Assembly: GCF_036924645.1 (NCBI RefSeq)
Contig: NZ_JAZHRX010000001.1
Coordinates: 7,033,501 to 7,097,500 of the forward strand
Source: Bradyrhizobium sp. AZCC 2176
GTDB taxonomy: Bacteria > Pseudomonadota > Alphaproteobacteria > Rhizobiales > Xanthobacteraceae
Reading direction: 5' to 3'
Length of the DNA: 64,000 bases
The notes beneath the pieces are model-generated. The model was not told where the DNA came from and did no database searches. It saw nothing but the letters and a program-made list of their open reading frames with translations. The position numbers were made by a program, and so were the translations under genes. Shown in pieces: positions 62,990-64,000 of the stretch; positions within the stretch are counted from its first letter, which is position 1, and every line of letters starts with the position of its first letter.

Positions 62990-63436
62990 TCAGCCTTGCA
63001 CGGCCTTGCCGAAATTGGCGAAGAATTCGTCGGCCAGCTTCTTGGCCGCACCATTGATCAGCCGCTGTCCGAGCTGGGCCAGCTTGCCGCCGATCTGCGC
63101 CTCGACATTATAGCTCAGCAGCGTGCCGCCATCCTTTTCGGACAGCGCCACCGTGGCGCCGCCCTTGGCGAAGCCGGCGACGCCGCCCTCGCCTTCGCCC
63201 GAGATCTTGTAGCCGTTGGGCGGGTCGAGATCGCTCAGCATGACCTTGCCCTTGAAGCGGGCGGAGACCGGCCCGACCTTCATCTTGGCGGTGGCGCGGA
63301 AGCCGTTATCCTCGGTCTTTTCCAGCTCCTCGCAGCCGGGGATGCAGGCCTTCAGCACCTCCGGATCGTTCAGCTTGGCCCACACAGCCTCACGCGACGC
63401 CGCAAGCTGGACTTCGCCGTTCATCGTCATCGCCAT
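62990..63436 (-). CDS. coxG: CoxG-like (SRPBCC) membrane-anchor protein
   Basis: The ATG at 63436 follows AGGAGG eight bases upstream and gives 148 residues. The family pattern is GEVQLAASREAVWAKLNDPEVLKACIPGCEELEK with a SRPBCC fold and a hydrophobic C-terminal helix (KLADEFFANFGKAV). CoxG recruits CO dehydrogenase to the membrane and may bind quinone. It is the first gene of the cluster on this strand. The gap to coxS is about 250 bases. Confidence 0.9.
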   Translation of the reverse strand: MAMTMNGEVQLAASREAVWAKLNDPEVLKACIPGCEELEKTEDNGFRATAKMKVGPVSARFKGKVMLSDLDPPNGYKISGEGEGGVAGFAKGGATVALSEKDGGTLLSYNVEAQIGGKLAQLGQRLINGAAKKLADEFFANFGKAVQG

Positions 63437-63602
63437 GGGGGGAGCCTCCTGGATCGCTTCAACCTGATCTTCCCCAAGTAAAGCACGGCTGGGCCAAAAG
63501 GAAGACCGCCCGGCACCGTGAGCGATGCATATTCGCAATTGCAGCAGAGCCCGGCCGACAAGGGCATTGGCAGCGGCAGGCCGGAGTGGTTAGGTCGCGC
63601 AG

Positions 63603-64000
63603 ATGAGCACGTCCCTTTCCCCCCTGCTGGCCCCGATGCTGTCGAGCGCCGCGATGCGCACGGTTTGCGACAATGTCGCGGCCCTGCAAAACATGCTGGA
63701 TTTCGAGGCGGCGCTGGCGCGCGCCGAGGCCGCAGCCGGGGTGATTCCGGCAAGCGCGGCCGGCCCGATCACGAATGCGTGCCACGCCGAATCATTCGAT
63801 CTCGCCGCGCTGGCCGACGCCGCCACCCGCTCCGGCAACCTCGCCATCCCGCTCGTCAAGGCACTGACCGCCAACGTCGCCAAGGTGGATGCCGAGGCCG
63901 CGCGTTATGTCCATTGGGGCGCGACCAGCCAGGACGTCATCGATACCGGCGCCATGCTCGGCCTTCGCGCCGGCATCGATGCGCTGCTCGCCGACACCAA
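63603..64000 (+). CDS. pcaB: 3-carboxy-cis,cis-muconate cycloisomerase (partial, cut by window end)
   Basis: The ATG at 63603 opens a frame to the window end without a stop. It reads MSTSLSPLLAPMLSSAAMR, then NMLDFEAALARAEAAAGVIP. HWGATSQDVIDTG is the substrate-binding stretch of the fumarase/aspartase superfamily and fits PcaB. PcaB converts beta-carboxymuconate to a lactone in protocatechuate breakdown. It is divergent from coxG with about 165 bases between the starts. The rest lies beyond the window. Confidence 0.88.
   Translation, partial: MSTSLSPLLAPMLSSAAMRTVCDNVAALQNMLDFEAALARAEAAAGVIPASAAGPITNACHAESFDLAALADAATRSGNLAIPLVKALTANVAKVDAEAARYVHWGATSQDVIDTGAMLGLRAGIDALLADT

Overview
The window looks like a chromosomal segment of a slow-growing rhizobium or close relative (Bradyrhizobiaceae, most likely Bradyrhizobium). 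The reasons are the very high GC content, the many proteins of alphaproteobacterial type (Usg, DUF2778, DUF4189, DUF403/404), CIRCE-controlled groESL, several solute-binding proteins without transporters, and dispersed palindromic intergenic repeats. The genus is inferred from gene content and style; no search was run. I saw no rRNA, tRNA, CRISPR array, transposase or phage gene.

Layout. 0-5.7 kb: end of an enoyl-CoA hydratase gene, a quinone oxidoreductase/chromene-carboxylate isomerase pair, a short MetE-like methyltransferase, an unknown CxxC protein, xanthine phosphoribosyltransferase and a CinA-like protein. 5.9-12.4 kb: circularly permuted ATP-grasp, alpha-E and transglutaminase genes, then (after an opposing peptide-binding protein and a Sel1 protein) the proteasome-like peptidase Anbu. 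Together these are the parts of a predicted peptide-ligation/peptidase system. 12.4-17.1 kb: SDR, MFS exporter, NupC, H1-like cupin and Usg. 17.2-19.5 kb: CIRCE, groES and groEL. 20-27.4 kb: two small proteins, a Crp-type regulator, AMP nucleosidase, DUF2778 protein, RtcB and DUF899 protein. 27.8-33 kb: FecR plus CHASE2-cyclase operon, then a GT2-GtrA/GT39 glycosylation operon on the other strand. 33-39 kb: phasin-like protein, DUF72, Bug protein, DUF488, PhzF and a second membrane cyclase. 39.4-43 kb: a four-gene TetR/HlyD/ABC drug-efflux operon with a perfect palindromic operator and a frameshifted permease. 43-49 kb: a gene-poor repeat region, an NTF2-like protein, a secreted cyclase-family protein, a sulfite dehydrogenase pair (sorAB-like) and a TRAP binding protein. 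49.4-53.7 kb: LysR divergent from Bug/MBL/hydrolase genes, then DUF2000. 53.9-56.3 kb: RTX-tailed haem peroxidase and DUF4189 protein. 56.5-63.4 kb: a long cox-like molybdo-flavoenzyme cluster (coxG, coxS, coxM, coxD, coxE, two xdhC halves and a MoeA/MobA-type fusion) in which no large catalytic subunit is visible. 63.6 kb to the end: start of pcaB.

The most interesting signals are the split Anbu/ATP-grasp system, the missing Mo-binding subunit in the cox cluster, a class III cyclase with Ser where the base-selecting Lys is expected, the one-base frameshift in the ABC-2 permease, and at least three families of dispersed palindromes. I did not find a system I can call wholly undescribed. The Anbu system is the nearest: it is predicted and structurally studied, but its product is unknown.
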